64,000 bases of DNA from Chionoecetes opilio (Eukaryota > Arthropoda > Malacostraca > Decapoda > Majidae), in contig JACEEZ010018473.1 of assembly GCA_016584305.1 (NCBI GenBank), forward strand, positions 65,001 through 129,000, written 5' to 3'. Shown piece by piece: positions 1-10,819 of the stretch; position 1 is the stretch's first letter; every line of letters starts with the position of its first letter. Below the pieces are notes generated by a model. It did not search any database. It had not been told where the DNA came from and saw nothing but the letters and a program-made list of their open reading frames with translations. A program made the position numbers and the translations under genes.

Positions 1-82
1 TACAGTTAGAATCCGTGACTTCTTGTTCTACCCTGGTTACTAGCCGTTAGAACTTTTCCTACCTCTCCTTTATTGTATCCCT
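1..82 (-). mobile_element. CR1-like LINE 3' fragment
   Basis: Matches the same family as the longer copy at 42806-43600, read on the minus strand. It covers the segment whose translation there reads KLEKRRFRKEIGKNWF and upstream. The copy is cut by the window edge on the left and stops where the TTAA-flanked MITE at 83 begins. Confidence 0.7.
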
Positions 83-294
83 TTAACCCCTTGAGGCCCA
101 GAACGTATTTTTCATTGTAATTTGGATACCATTAGACTATTTCAATGAATATAAGCAATGTTTTATAGCTATGACCTGTTTAGTATCCCTGTCCACTAGC
201 TAATTTGGTATATTCTGTTATTTTTCGTAATTTTATGGCTCGACAACAGACGATTATATATATGAAAGGAAAGATCTGGGCGTGAAGGGGTTAC
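83..294 (+). mobile_element. TTAA MITE, copy 1
   Basis: About 210-bp element with terminal inverted repeats CCCCTTGAGGCCCAGA at the left and TCTGGGCGTGAAGGGG at the right. The left flank is TTAA; the right has decayed to TTAC. TTAA targeting plus a CCCC-start TIR is the piggyBac pattern. It is too short to code for anything. Confidence 0.85.
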
Positions 295-296
295 AA

Positions 297-775
297 ACTT
301 CTATCATTCCCCGGGTCTCAACAATCCCCATCCCTGACCCTACTAACTGTCCTTCACCTACTACAGTCCGATCCCCCACCCGATATCCCGGACCCTACTG
401 ACCCCCCGCCTGACGCCCCTGAACCTCCTGACCGGCTCATCACCCGTTGACCTCTACACAATGTCTGTTCTCCGATGGAACATTCGCAGCTTCCGCTCCC
501 ACAGACAAGACCTTCATCTCCTGATTTCCTGCTATGAACCGCAAGTTATCTGCCTCCAAGAAACTTTCCTTACTCAACCCCCTGTTTAACCTCCTTCCTC
601 CAACACATCCACATCCTACATCTGATCTAACCCTCCTGCTGTAACATTCCGTTCTTTCCCCTTCCCTCATCGTTTCACTATTATTCTATAACTCTGACCC
701 TTGATATGCTTTGCCATAGTGCCATATGACCTCTGATGGCTGGCACATTCACTTTTTTTGGCATTAAATCAATCA
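297..775 (+). mobile_element. Internally deleted Jockey/I-type LINE remnant
   Basis: An ATG at 461 opens 42 codons (461-589) that read like the start of an APE-type endonuclease domain: WNIRSF near the N-terminus, then PQVICLQETFL. This is the usual start of ORF2 in Jockey/I-like LINEs. After the stop the sequence jumps to a non-coding 3' end, finishing in an AATC-type tail (CAATCAATCATT) at about 765-780. Reverse transcriptase is absent, so the copy is a deleted relic. Confidence 0.6.
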
Positions 776-793
776 ATCATTCCCTGGCCTCAC

Positions 794-989
794 CTTGTAT
801 GGCGGTAATATTTCTCTGCACACAGTCAATGCCTCGCTGCCGGGCCATCACCAGGTCCTGCGGGCACTCACACACACCCTGACAAAGGTCCTGATCAGGG
901 GTACTCCAGAACCACTCCATGAAGGCCTCGCCGCGCCCCGCCACCACCACCGCCACACCCACCACCAACCATTGCCGCACTGCCATGCC
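794..989 (-). CDS. Unrecognised coding exon, possibly the first of a gene running off the left edge
   Basis: Read on the minus strand, an acceptor (TTATTTCCAG) precedes an ATG at 986. An open stretch of 64 codons follows to a consensus donor (CAAG then GTGAGG) at 794. The peptide starts MAVRQWLVVGVAVVVAG, a hydrophobic N-terminal segment that could be a signal or membrane anchor, and then has a Cys-containing part (CQGVCEC and IDCVQRN). The exon ends in phase 1, so the rest would lie left of the window or under the LINE insertion. I do not recognise the family. It could also be a decayed exon copy, because part of its 5' edge is duplicated near 1390. Confidence 0.4.
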
Positions 990-1145
990 CTGGAAATAAT
1001 AATAATAATAAGTGATGATAATAGTAGTACGTAATTTTATTTTCCCCCGAAGGTATGCAGGAAAAAAAAAAAAAATAATAATAATAATAGACATGAGGGA
1101 ATATAATCTTTAGCGGAGATTTAAGGAGGTTTTACTGTTCTTTTC

Positions 1146-1356
1146 TTAACCCTTTGAGGCCAAGAACGTAATTTCTTATTGTAATTTGGGTGCCATTAGA
1201 CGATTTTTAGTGAATATAAGCAATGTTTTATAGCTATGACCTGTTTAGTATCCTTGTCCACTAGTAATTTGGTATATTTAGTTGCTTTTCGGATTTTAAC
1301 GGCAACAACAGATGATTTTATATAGCCAAGGAAAGATCTGGGCATGAAGGGGTGAA
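1146..1356 (+). mobile_element. TTAA MITE, copy 2
   Basis: Same family as at 83, with a left TTAA and a decayed right end (GGGGTGAA). It separates two versions of a short sequence (ATATAATCTxxxGCxGAGATTT) at about 1100 and 1402. Confidence 0.8.
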
Positions 1357-1779
1357 CTATAAGGCTAAGGCTACAATAAGCAAACAGCCATGCCCTGGAA
1401 ATATAATCTGTCGCTGAGATTTGAGGTTAATCTTTCCTGCTGTTTTCTTCCTATAAGGCAATCCTAAGGCTATTTCTAAGGCCTGGGGCAATATAAGGCA
1501 GTTTATTCCTATATAATAAAGCAAAGTTTGTTCATATATATTTTGTGTGTTTATCAAATACTACTTTTTTTGTCAAACTATCAATTTTTACTCCATACTC
1601 TTTTTTCAATATGCTCCCAGACTTCAAGATATCTATATATAACTCTAATAATGGATGAATCTACATATAATCTATCTATCTATCTATAACTGTATCATAC
1701 ATAACAAAGTATTTACAACCTGATCAGAACTCTTACACACTCCTCTCAAATATTAACACATGCATCAAAATTTAAAAGC

Positions 1780-2125
1780 ATCAAAAACACATGATAAAAT
1801 AACCCTTATAGGCAATTACTAAGACAGGAAAGCTCCTTTACATGACCTGAGCAGTGTTAAGGAGGTCTTGAGGTAAACAGAGGGCCAGTAACACTCCCGG
1901 CAATGGCTTAGGGCACACCAGTAAGCTTAAAACATCATAAAATAACCCTTATGGCCAATTACTAAGCTTAACATAAGACTAATAAGCACTAATAAGCTTA
2001 AAACATGATAAAATAACCCTTATGGCCAATTACTAAGCTTAAAACATCATAAAATAACCCTTATGGCCAATTACTAAGCTTAAAACATCATAAATTAACC
2101 CTTATAGCTAATTACCAAGACACGA
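1780..2125. repeat. Tandem/dispersed repeat, about 50-60 bp spacing
   Basis: Five imperfect copies of a unit containing AAATAACCCTTATGGCCAAT followed by TACTAAGC. No coding potential. Confidence 0.7.
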
Positions 2126-2128
2126 AGA

Positions 2129-2510
2129 CTCATATATAAGTACATAAGAAAATAAGGAAGCTACAAGAGGCTGGGAGACCTACACGTGGTAGTTCCTGTT
2201 ACTTAACACTACCTAGTACCTACATCCACCTTTCATCCCCATCCATGAATTTATCCAGCCTCCCTTTAACCCCTTGAGGCCCAGAACGTAATTTCCATTG
2301 TAATTTGTATACCATTAGACGCTTTTAGTGACTATAAGCAACATTTTATAGCTATGACCTGTTTAGTATCCTTGTCCACACTAACTAATGTGGTATATTC
2401 AGTTAGTTTTCGTAATTTTATGACTCGGCAAGACAATTTTTTATAGCAAGGAAAGATCTGGGCGTGAAGGGATTAAAGCTCCCTATTGACTCCGCACTAT
2501 AGACCTCACC
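2129..2510 (-). mobile_element. CR1-like LINE 3' end, split by a MITE
   Basis: The family 3' end runs 2129-2275 and resumes at 2473-2510 (TTAAAGCTCCCTATTGACTC). The intervening 200 bp are a TTAA-flanked MITE. The LINE 3' tail (tandem A-rich TAAGAACA-type repeats) is on the left, so the LINE is in minus orientation. Confidence 0.8.
2276..2476 (+). mobile_element. TTAA MITE, copy 3, nested
   Basis: Inserted exactly at the TTAA of the LINE sequence CTTTTAAAGCTCCC, leaving TTAA on both sides. This is direct evidence for TTAA target-site duplication. Confidence 0.92.
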
Positions 2511-2843
2511 TCGGCACTATTAAGGAGGACTTGAGGTGAACAGACTGGCAGTAACACACTCCCGGCAATGGTTTGTGGCACACTGATTACTTATCTCAAA
2601 CAAGAGGTATTATATCTAGCACAGGAAGTTCCTAATCTTCACAATGCACTCATAGATTCCTTAACAACTCACACACACAGTTCAACACAACCTTTCCTTA
2701 CATGCTTTAACTTGTAATATTAATGTGAACTTATAATCTGATGTATTTTTAGTCAAGTTTGTAGAATAGACTGTTATCTTATCATATCAGATTTCTTATC
2801 ACTTCCCATACACTTCATCTTATGTGTTACTTGAGTCAACTAA

Positions 2844-3375
2844 CGCGCTCTCTCTCTCTCTTTGTCTATGTCTGTCTCTCTCTCTCTCTGTCTCTGTATG
2901 TCTGTCTTTCTCTCTCCCTCTCTCTCTTGTCTGTCTGTCTCTCTCTCTCTTTGTCTCTGTCTGTCTCTCTCTATGTCTGTCTTTCTCTCTCCCTATGTCT
3001 CTTGTCTGTCTGTCTCTCTCTCTTTGTCTCTGTCTGTCTCTCTTTGTCTCTCTATGTCTGTCTTTCTCTCTCCCTCTCTCTATGTCTCTTGTCTGTCTGT
3101 CTCTCTCTCTCTTTGTCTCTGTCTGTCTCTCTTTGTCTCTGTATGTCTGTCTTCCTCTCTCCCTCTCTCTATGTCTCTTGTCTGTCTGTCTCCTCTCTTT
3201 GTCTCTGTCTGTCTCTCTCTATGTCTGTCTGTCTCTCTCTTTGTCTCTGTATGTCTGTCTGTCTCTGTTTGTCTCTGTATGTCTGTCTGTCTGTCCCTCT
3301 CTCTCTCTAACTTTCTCTGTCTATCTGTCTCTCTCTCTCTAAGTCTCTTTTTCTATCTCTCTCTCTCTCTCTCTT
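2844..3375. repeat. (CT)n/(TGTCTGTC)n pyrimidine microsatellite
   Basis: About 530 bp made only of CTCT, TGTC and TATG blocks. Open frames in it are repeat artefacts. Confidence 0.95.
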
Positions 3376-3561
3376 AGGTAAACTTCCTTCTCATATAATT
3401 GAGTTTTTTTTAATCAGCCCAGCACAACACTGAACCGATTATTTGCCATAGCATTAACTGATTGCATGATCGCCTATTATTATGAAGCTGTTGTTGCTTG
3501 TGGAGGAATGTTGTCATTGTAGTAACATTTAATATTGCCTGGATTATATATATTATCTGTG

Positions 3562-3951
3562 CCTTAATCTCTCTCTCTCTCTCTGACTCTCTATCACACA
3601 CATACACACATAATTGGAAGTAGTATACACACACACAAACACACACACACACACACATATACACACATAATTGGTAGTAGTATACACACACACACACATA
3701 ATTGGTAGTAGTATACACACACACACACATAATTGGAAGTAGTAGTATACACATATACACACACACACATAATTGGTAGTAGTAGTAGTAGTATACACAC
3801 ACACACATATACACACATAATTGGAAGTAGTATATACACACACACATAATTGGAAGTAGTAGTATACACATATACACATACACACACATAATTGATAGTA
3901 GTAGTAGTATATACACACACACACACACACACACATAATTGGTAGTAGTAG

Positions 3952-3985
<34 letters not shown>
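3562..3985. repeat. (CA)n array with interspersed ATAATTGGTAGTAGTA units
   Basis: A CA microsatellite repeatedly interrupted by the same block (CATAATTGGTAGTAGTATA), giving a higher-order compound repeat. It is preceded by a short GA/CT run. Confidence 0.95.
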
Positions 3986-4050
3986 AGTGGAAGTAGTAGT
4001 GAGTGCAAACAGTATACATAAAGAAAAATTTAACAGATACAGAAAATAAA

Positions 4051-4081
<31 letters not shown>

Positions 4082-4161
4082 TAAAAAATTTACTCCCCGA
4101 TGGTGGGTCCTGATCTGCACTGCTCTACTATCCAACATTGAGCCTGAGCAGGAACGTCTTC

Positions 4162-4370
4162 TTAACCCCTTGAGGCCCAGAACGTAATATCCACTGTAAT
4201 TTGGGTACCATTACACGATTATTAGTGACTATAAGCAATATTTAATACATATGACCTGTTTAGTATCCTTGTCCACAACTAATTTGGTATATTGTCATTT
4301 TTCGTTATTTAATGGCTAACAACAGACAATTTTTTATAGCCAAGGAAAGATCTGGGCGTGAAGGGGTTAA
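4162..4370 (+). mobile_element. TTAA MITE, copy 4
   Basis: Intact ends: TTAACCCCTTGAGGCC at the left and GCGTGAAGGGGTTAA at the right. Confidence 0.92.
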
Positions 4371-4455
4371 GAGGAACGTTTGAATAGCATAATGAAGTAC
4401 AGGTTTCCCATGGAGGTACAAACGCCGGAGATGCGCTGGACGAGGAAAACACAGA

Positions 4456-4700
4456 AATGTAGCGTAGAACAAGAAGTAACGGATTCAACCTGGAAAAGCA
4501 TAGATTAAAAAAGGAAATAGGGAAAAACTGGTTCACAAATAGGGTGGTAAATGATTGGAATGGACTCAGTCATCAGGTAGTTAGTGGGGAGTCAATAGGG
4601 AGTTCTAAAAGGAGGCTAGACAGTGTTATGGGATGAAAGTAACGGAACTACCACGTGTAGGTCTCGCGGCCTCTTGTAGCTTCCTTATGTCCTAATGTGC
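4456..4700 (+). mobile_element. CR1-like LINE 3' end, plus orientation
   Basis: Contains the segment encoding the EIGKNWFTNRVVNDWN-like stretch and ends in the family's 3' sequence (CTCTTGTAGCTTCCTTATGT). The reading frame is broken. Confidence 0.75.
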
Positions 4701-4736
4701 ATCAACTCAAAGGCAAACACACACACATAAGAACAT

Positions 4737-5030
4737 AAGACTGTATAAATGTAGATACGGAGACGGGACCCCACGATTGTAGCTCAGGCCCTGTAAAACA
4801 CAACTAGGTAAATAGCTACAATGCTCTTCTACACTCCAATGCTCCTACACAGCCTCTGGTTTAGAAGGCACACACATACGAACACTGCTTAAGAAAGACT
4901 GGATAAATGTAGTACGGAGACGGGACCACACGATTGTAGCTCAGGCCCTGTAAAACACAACTAGGTAAATAGCTACAATGCTCTTCTACACTCCAATGCT
5001 CGTACACAGCCTCTGTTTGGAAGGTCTTGG
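4737..5030 (+). repeat. Direct duplication of a LINE-tail unit (two copies, about 155 bp)
   Basis: The block from TAAATGTAG through GGAGACGGGACC, GTAGCTCAGGCCCTG and ACAACTAGGTAAATAG to TCTTCTACACTCCAATGCTC occurs at about 4743-4870 and again at about 4897-5025. The first part is the 3' end of a LINE family also seen at 36570-36766. Confidence 0.8.
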
Positions 5031-5477
5031 GTAAAACAAAGGCAGGAGTGTCGTTGGGGACCTTTAATTACAACACAGCAGACAGAGAATAAGTTATCTT
5101 GCACCGTTGTATTTCTCAGAGTGTTGCTGCGTGTGGCTCCCTGTACAGATATCTACAGCGGGAGAGAAGAGGAGTGTGCGTGTGCGTGTGTGTGGTGTGT
5201 GTGGGGAATATCCTGCTTGATGGTCGGTCACACACACAGTAGTCACAATACATTCTTACTTGAATACTGAATCAAAACATTGGAATGACAGGCAAATCTA
5301 CATGAGGTGGGGGGCTGGTATGTACATGATAGCACAAGCCAGCGTGTGTGTGTGTGTTGTGTGTGTGTGTGTGGAGCAAAAACGCATGTCTATCACACAT
5401 TTACAATCCTGACTCTCTCTCTCTCTCTCCTAGATAGGGATATATATATAGAAATGAGGCAAGGGGTGTGTGAGTGG

Positions 5478-6328
5478 TTAGATCTTGCCGGGAAAGTTTC
5501 CGTTCTCCAGCTGTTCGTCCCACTTCTCCACCCAGTAGTTGGGACACATGGAGGAGAACACCTTCTTGAAGTACTGGCAGGGCTCGTACTCCTCGCCCTT
5601 CAGCTTCTGGCAGCGGTGGAAGTCAACGTAGCTCTGGTAGCAGTACCTGGGCACACAGGCAGACATTACTCATGTAATACTAGCAGTTACCATCACAGGG
5701 ACATTCTAAGGTTACCATTGCCATTACAAACAAAACTAATGCAATCAATTACGATTATGATTACAGGATGTGTAATCATGATAACTGGAAGAGGATAATG
5801 CATAAATAATACATTGCTTCTCAAAATTAACTGTGGGTGGGTGGGTGGGTGGGTGGGTGGGGGTGGGTGGGTGGGGGTGGGTGGGTGGTGGTGTGGTGTG
5901 TGTGGGGTGTGGGTGGTGTGGATGTTGTACTTGTGTGTGTACACCTATCTTTTGACCTAAACCACCTACAAATACATATTTTTACAACACGTCTTTTACC
6001 TTGCCCTCTATCTCCATGCCTTGACCTGGTTTCAAGGTCGGAGCAATGTCAATATAACAGTGAAAATAAAATAGTATTATGAGATGGATCTAAATTCTCC
6101 GGGCACTGCAACTCTAGACATTCATTGGAGGGAAAATAAACTACTGCAGATTACTTTGCACAATTGTCTCAAGGAGGGAGAGAGGGAGGGAGGACTCGGG
6201 GTACTAACTGTTCCTTCCCTCAAGGGTCTGAAATGGTCAATGGCTTACTTGGTCTGGTTCTGGTTGGGGAAGCGGGGGTCGAAGGGAGCGGTCTCCATGG
6301 TCTGGCCTGACATGATGGTTGTGGACAT
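5478..6328 (-). CDS. COX6B: Cytochrome c oxidase subunit 6B
   Basis: Nuclear-encoded subunit of mitochondrial complex IV. It sits on the intermembrane-space face and helps dimer contact. Two coding exons are joined on the minus strand: 6249-6328 and 5478-5646 (stop TAA at 5478-5480). The joined frame gives 82 residues from the first ATG (6328), or 77 from a second in-frame ATG at 6313 (MSGQTMETAPFDPRFPNQNQ). The family motif PNQNQT spans the junction. The fold cysteines are intact: CX9C (CYQSYVDFHRC) and CX10C (CQYFKKVFSSMC). The protein ends NGNFPGKI, as in other COX6B proteins. An acceptor-like CCCCGGCAG just upstream of the first ATG implies a non-coding 5' exon. A possible poly(A) signal (ATTAAA on the minus strand) is at 5063-5068. 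The intron includes a GGGT-rich microsatellite. Confidence 0.95.
5834..5930. repeat. (GGGT)n microsatellite in the COX6B intron
   Basis: Almost pure GGGT/GTGG repeats, G-rich on the plus strand. The RNA of the minus-strand gene therefore carries the C-rich complement. Confidence 0.95.
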
Positions 6329-6360
6329 ACTCTCTGCCGGGGAGAATAAGCTGTGTTACC

Positions 6361-6774
6361 CATAAGAAAATAAGAACATAAGAAAATAAGAACATAAGAA
6401 AATAAGAACATAAGAAAATAAGAACATAAGAAAATAAGAACATAAGAAAATAAGAACATAAGAAAATAAGAACATAAGAAAATAAGAACATAAGAAAATA
6501 AGAAAATAAGAAAATAAGAACATAAGAAAATAAGAACATAAGAACATAAGAACATAAGAAAATAAGAACATAAGAAAATAAGAACATAAGAAAATAAGAA
6601 CATAAGAAAATAAGAACATAAGAAAATAAGAACATAAGAAAATAAGAACATAAGAAAATAAGAAAATAAGAACATAAGAAAATAAGAACATAAGAAAATA
6701 AGAACATAAAAAAATAAGAAAATAAGAACATAAGAAAATAAGAACATAAGAAAATAAGAACATAAGAAAATAAG
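6361..6774 (-). repeat. Expanded LINE 3'-tail microsatellite
   Basis: About 26 head-to-tail copies of ATAAGAACATAAGAAA with small variants. It merges without a break into a CR1-like LINE 3' end at 6775. Other copies of this LINE end in only one to three such units, so this is a local expansion of the LINE's own 3' tail. Confidence 0.9.
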
Positions 6775-7012
6775 GAATCTACAAGAGGCTGGGAGACTTA
6801 CACGTGGTAGTTCCTGTTACTTAACACTACCTACATCCACCTTTCATCCCCATCCATAAAGCTGTCTAGCCTCCATTTAAAGCTCACTAAGGTCTCCGCA
6901 CTAACTACCTGTCTACTGAGTCCATGCCAATCATTTACCACCCTATTTGTGAACCAATTTTTCCCTATTTCTTTTTTAGATTGGATCTTTTTCCAGCTTG
7001 AATCCGTGACTT
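6775..7012 (-). mobile_element. CR1-like LINE 3' fragment
   Basis: Contains ACACGTGGTAGTTCCTGTTA, CTACATCCACCTTTCATCCC and the codons for the NRVVNxW region in minus orientation. It is truncated at the 5' end. Confidence 0.8.
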
Positions 7013-7283
7013 GAATCCATGTATGGTATCAACTCTGCAGCGTTACCATTATAAATATTGCTATCTGAAAAACCACCAATTGTAGGCCAGGAAAAGAACG
7101 AAATGAGTTAAGTGTCTCAGAAAATAACCGCGCAGTCCTCGTCCATTTTTACCACTGGAATAAGATGTGTTGCCCATGTATTGAATTAACTAAACTGCAG
7201 TAGTATTACCTATAAAAATATCTATCTGAAAAAAGCATCAATTTTAGGCCAGGAAAAATTAGTCCAACATAGAAACATATGGA
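7013..7283. other. Repeated non-coding flank of the tandem block
   Basis: No gene seen. It holds two copies of a short unit ending in TTTTAGGCCAGGAAAA, plus the sequence AACCGCGCAGTCCTCGTCCA, which recurs at about 9527 on the other side of the tandem block. Confidence 0.5.
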
Positions 7284-8322
7284 CACAATAGAGTATTTCT
7301 ACCTTTTTCTTGGCTGTTTTCACGACCCTGCTTCACTAGTCACCTTATTGACGCTTCAGCAGCCTTCCAGGGGGTCGATAATCCCGTCATTTAAGGTTAA
7401 TAATGAGAAAACACTGACGGCGTAACCCCAGCCGCTTCTTGTTGTCCCTTGGCCCAGGATGAAAAACGTGACGTCACGCCCCCGCCTGTGACGTCACGGC
7501 CCAGCTGGCCGCGCGCATCACAACACAATATTTCCCCCTTCATGAAACACATTATATAGGCAAAATGATGGGTGAATTACCACGGAATATGTATAATGAC
7601 AATATATAGGACACGTACACCCTAAAAAAACAATAAAATAACGATGAATTAATAAAGTATTGAGGGTGAACAATTGACGGTTTCCAAGGGCATATTTCCC
7701 CAAACAAAAATCGACTTTTGAACGCAGGCTTTAAAAAATAGGGAAACCTATGAGCCAATCACTATGTGAAGTATGGATCTTAAAAACAGTAACAGATCGT
7801 AGCTTGGCGTAGAAACAAAAAAGCCGATTTTGTTTTGTTTTCTCGTTAACGTAACATTTACACCCAATACCTCAGCCGCATTCCTTGACCAATGCCATGA
7901 AAAACCCGTCACACAGACACACACCAATACAAAGAGTGTGTGTGAACAGCCTAGGCCGCACAAACAGCCTTGCCACACAGCTACAAGCAAGAATAAGGCA
8001 GATATAAAAATGTAAACAAAATCCCAGACTGGCTAGAAAAAAAATAAAAACGAAATATCCCCCCCAGGCCTATGATTAATACATAAAACGATGCGGAGAA
8101 ATCAAAATAGATCAAAACACACATAAATCACCCTAAGTTTGGTGTAGAAAAAGAATTATCAATAAATAAAGGCTGAATATACGGTGTCACTAAATGCCAA
8201 ATATTTTCGTTTTCAATAAATGACCAAAATAACTTCAGATACGTATAAACAGATACAATATAATACAAAGAACATTTAAATGATTGAAAAAGAAACCTGT
8301 GGACAAAGGAGGACATGTGTGA
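7284..8322 (-). repeat. 1039-bp tandem unit, copy A (COX6B upstream block)
   Basis: First of two nearly identical head-to-tail copies, upstream of COX6B. It contains a GC-rich core with two TGACGTCA palindromes. A donor-like minus-strand sequence (CCAAGAAAAAG then GTAGAAAT) lies near 7300 and could end a non-coding COX6B exon. The rest is AT-rich. A diverged relative lies at 39470-40200 upstream of VPS35. No convincing protein is encoded. Confidence 0.85.
7469..7496. promoter_or_regulatory. Paired CRE palindromes, copy A
   Basis: TGACGTCA at 7469-7476 and 7489-7496, 20 bp apart, next to GCCCCCGCC and CAGCTGGCCGCGCGC. TGACGTCA is the full CREB/ATF site. The position is about 1.15 kb upstream of the COX6B start codon, in a GC-rich patch. 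This supports a promoter, but expression is not shown. Confidence 0.55.
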
Positions 8323-9330
8323 AACAATAGAGTATTTCTACCTTTTTCTTGGCGGTTTTCACGACCCTGCTTCACTAGTCACCTTATTGACGCTTCATCA
8401 GCCTTCCAGGGGGTCGATAATCCCGTCATTTAAGGTTTATAATGAGTAAACACTGACGGCGTAACCCCAGCCGCTTCTTGTTGTCCCTTGGCCCAGGATG
8501 AAAAACGTGACGTCACGCCCCCGCCTGTGACGTCACGGCCCAGCTGGCCGCGCGCATCACAACACAATATTTCCCCCTTCATGAAACACATTATATAGGC
8601 AAAATGATGGGTGAATTACCACGGAATATGTATAATGACGATATATAGGACACGTACACCCTAAAAAAACAATAAAATAACGATGAATTAATAAAGTATT
8701 GAGCGTGAACAATTGACGGTTTCCAAGCGCATATTTCCCCAAACAAAAATCGACTTTTAAACGAAGGGTTTAAAAAATAGGGAAACCTATGAGCCAATCA
8801 CTATGTGAAGTATGTATCTTAAAAAAAGTATCAGATCGTAGCTTGGCGTAGAAACAAAAAAGCCGATTTTGTTTTGTTTTCTCGTTAACGTAACATTTAC
8901 ACCCAATACCTCAGCCGCATTCCTTGACCAATGCCATGAAAAACCCGTCACACAGACACACACCAATACAAAGAGTGTGTGTGAACAGCCTAGGCCGCAC
9001 AAACAGCCTTGCCACACAGCTACAAGCAAGAATAAGGCAGATATAAAAATGTAAACAAAATCCCAGACTGGCTAGAAAAAAAATAAAAACGAAATATCCC
9101 CCCAGGCCTATGATTAATGCATAAAACGATGCGGAGAAATCAAAATAGATCAAAACACACATAAATCACCCTAAATTTGACGTAGAAAAAGAATTATCAA
9201 TAAATAAAGGCTAAATATACGGTGTCACTAAACACTAAATAAATATTTCTTTCAATAAATGACCAAAATAACTTCAGATACGTATAAACAGATACAATAT
9301 AATACAAAGAACATTTAAATGAATGAAAAA
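8323..9330 (-). repeat. 1039-bp tandem unit, copy B
   Basis: Direct copy of 7284-8322, offset 1039 bp, with few substitutions. It diverges near its right end (about 9225-9330). It includes the same candidate donor, CRE pair and AT-rich body. Confidence 0.85.
8508..8535. promoter_or_regulatory. Paired CRE palindromes, copy B
   Basis: TGACGTCA at 8508-8515 and 8528-8535, with the same spacing and flanks as copy A. The duplication therefore doubles the putative promoter core. Confidence 0.5.
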
Positions 9331-10073
9331 ACTACAATCCTGACATAGACGCTTAATTAGGGGAAAAATGAGTGAAAATAATTTTATAAAGAAAATATGT
9401 TACGGCAATACCTAACCCAGACTCAAATAAGGACTTTTAATGGTTATTCCTTCTCTAATAGACTAGAATACTAATGGCTAATGGTTAATTCAATGGTTAA
9501 GGCCAGGAAAATTAGTAGTCTCAGAAAATAACCGCGCAGTTCTCGTCCATTTTTACCACCCTTACTTATATGGAGCACACATAATACCTATCCTATACAC
9601 CCCACGGGTCACAAGTAATAAAGGTCACAGGCATTACCGGGTCACAATCAACAACCGGGTCACAATCAACAACCGGTCACCATTGCAGAACCCTCCAGAT
9701 TAACACCCTTATTTCCGCCCTATCCCCCTATTTTAACCCTTCCTATGCTGTAATAAAGGTGTGCGAGATATTCAAGAGTGCGTGGGGTCAATGCTAGGTC
9801 ACCAGGGTCAATATAAAGGGTGGAAATGGGTGGAAATGCGAGTAAAAATAGCTCTCACCTCCACCTCTATCAGCTGATGCTCCAATGACGAAATCATGAA
9901 AACACGATCGCCTTGCGCGGCCATTTAATACTTTTTTTTAGCTATTAAATCCATTTCTATTACCTTTTGTGGGACATTTGGGCCATTATTATATTATTTT
10001 CTGTCAATATTCATTCAGATATTAATTTTGCTTTTAGTTATGCCATTAATTCTCGTTTTTGCTATTTATCAAT
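9331..10073. other. Intergenic DNA without recognised genes
   Basis: AT-rich. A repeat of the 7100-7155 sequence (TAACCGCGCAGTTCTCGTCC) is at about 9527. A short ACCGGGTCACAATCAACA tandem pair is near 9635-9675. No supported coding region. Confidence 0.5.
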
Positions 10074-10575
10074 CTCATCTCTGTCTATCGTCATCTCAAG
10101 GTCTGTCTATCGTCATCTCAAGGCCTGTCTATCGTCATCTCAAGGTCTGTCTATCGTCATCTCAAGGCTGTCTATCGTCATCTCAAGGCCTGTCTATCGT
10201 CATCTCAAGGTCTGTCTATCGTCATCTCAAGGTCTGTCTATCGTCATCTCAAGGTCTGTCTATCGTCATCTCAAGGCCTGTCTATCGTCATCTCAAGGCC
10301 TGTCTATCGTCATCTCAAGGCCTGTCTATCGTCATCTCAAGGCCTGTCTATCGTCATCTCAATTAAGGCCTGTCTATCGTCATCTCAAGGACTGTCTATC
10401 GTCATCTCAAGGCCTGTCTTTCGTCATCTCAAGGCCTGTCTAGCTATCGTCATCTCAAGGCCTGTCTATCGTCATCTCAAGGCCTGTCTATCGTCATCTC
10501 AATTAAGGCCTGTCTATATATCGTCATCGATCAAGGCCTGTCTATACGTCATCTCAAGGCCTGTCTTAATCGTCA
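10074..10575. repeat. 22-bp minisatellite
   Basis: About 22 copies of CTGTCTATCGTCATCTCAAG plus two bases. The right end is decayed. Its open reading frames are repeat artefacts. Confidence 0.95.
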
Positions 10576-10599
10576 TCGATCAGAGGAGAGCACAGGATG

Positions 10600-10691
10600 A
10601 TGAGAGAGAGAGAGAAGAAGAAATGAGAAGAGAAAGAGAGAGATAAAGAATGAAAAATCTTAGAGAGAAAGAGATCGAGAGAATGAAAAAT

Positions 10692-10735
<44 letters not shown>
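10600..10735. repeat. (GA)n microsatellite
   Basis: GAGA-rich with interspersed AATGAAAAATCT units. Confidence 0.9.
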
Positions 10736-10738
<3 letters not shown>

Positions 10739-10819
10739 ATAATTGCATCACCCCGATAGCATAGTTTTGTTGTGTCTAGCAATTATAATGTCGTCTAGTC
10801 AGCCTATAATAATGTGTGA

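Noticed and set aside
2822..3377. Three overlapping long open frames rich in Ser, Leu, Cys and Val
   Set aside because: They are translations of a (CT)n/(TGTC)n microsatellite in every frame.
6220..6763. Hydrophobic 135-175-residue frames (FLFSYVLIFLCSY repeats) resembling a membrane protein
   Set aside because: Pure translation of the expanded LINE-tail repeat on the antisense side.
7518..9162. Repeated 60-80-codon frames in the two tandem units
   Set aside because: They recur only because the DNA is duplicated. In the diverged copy at 39470 the frame is not kept as a clear protein, so coding is unlikely.
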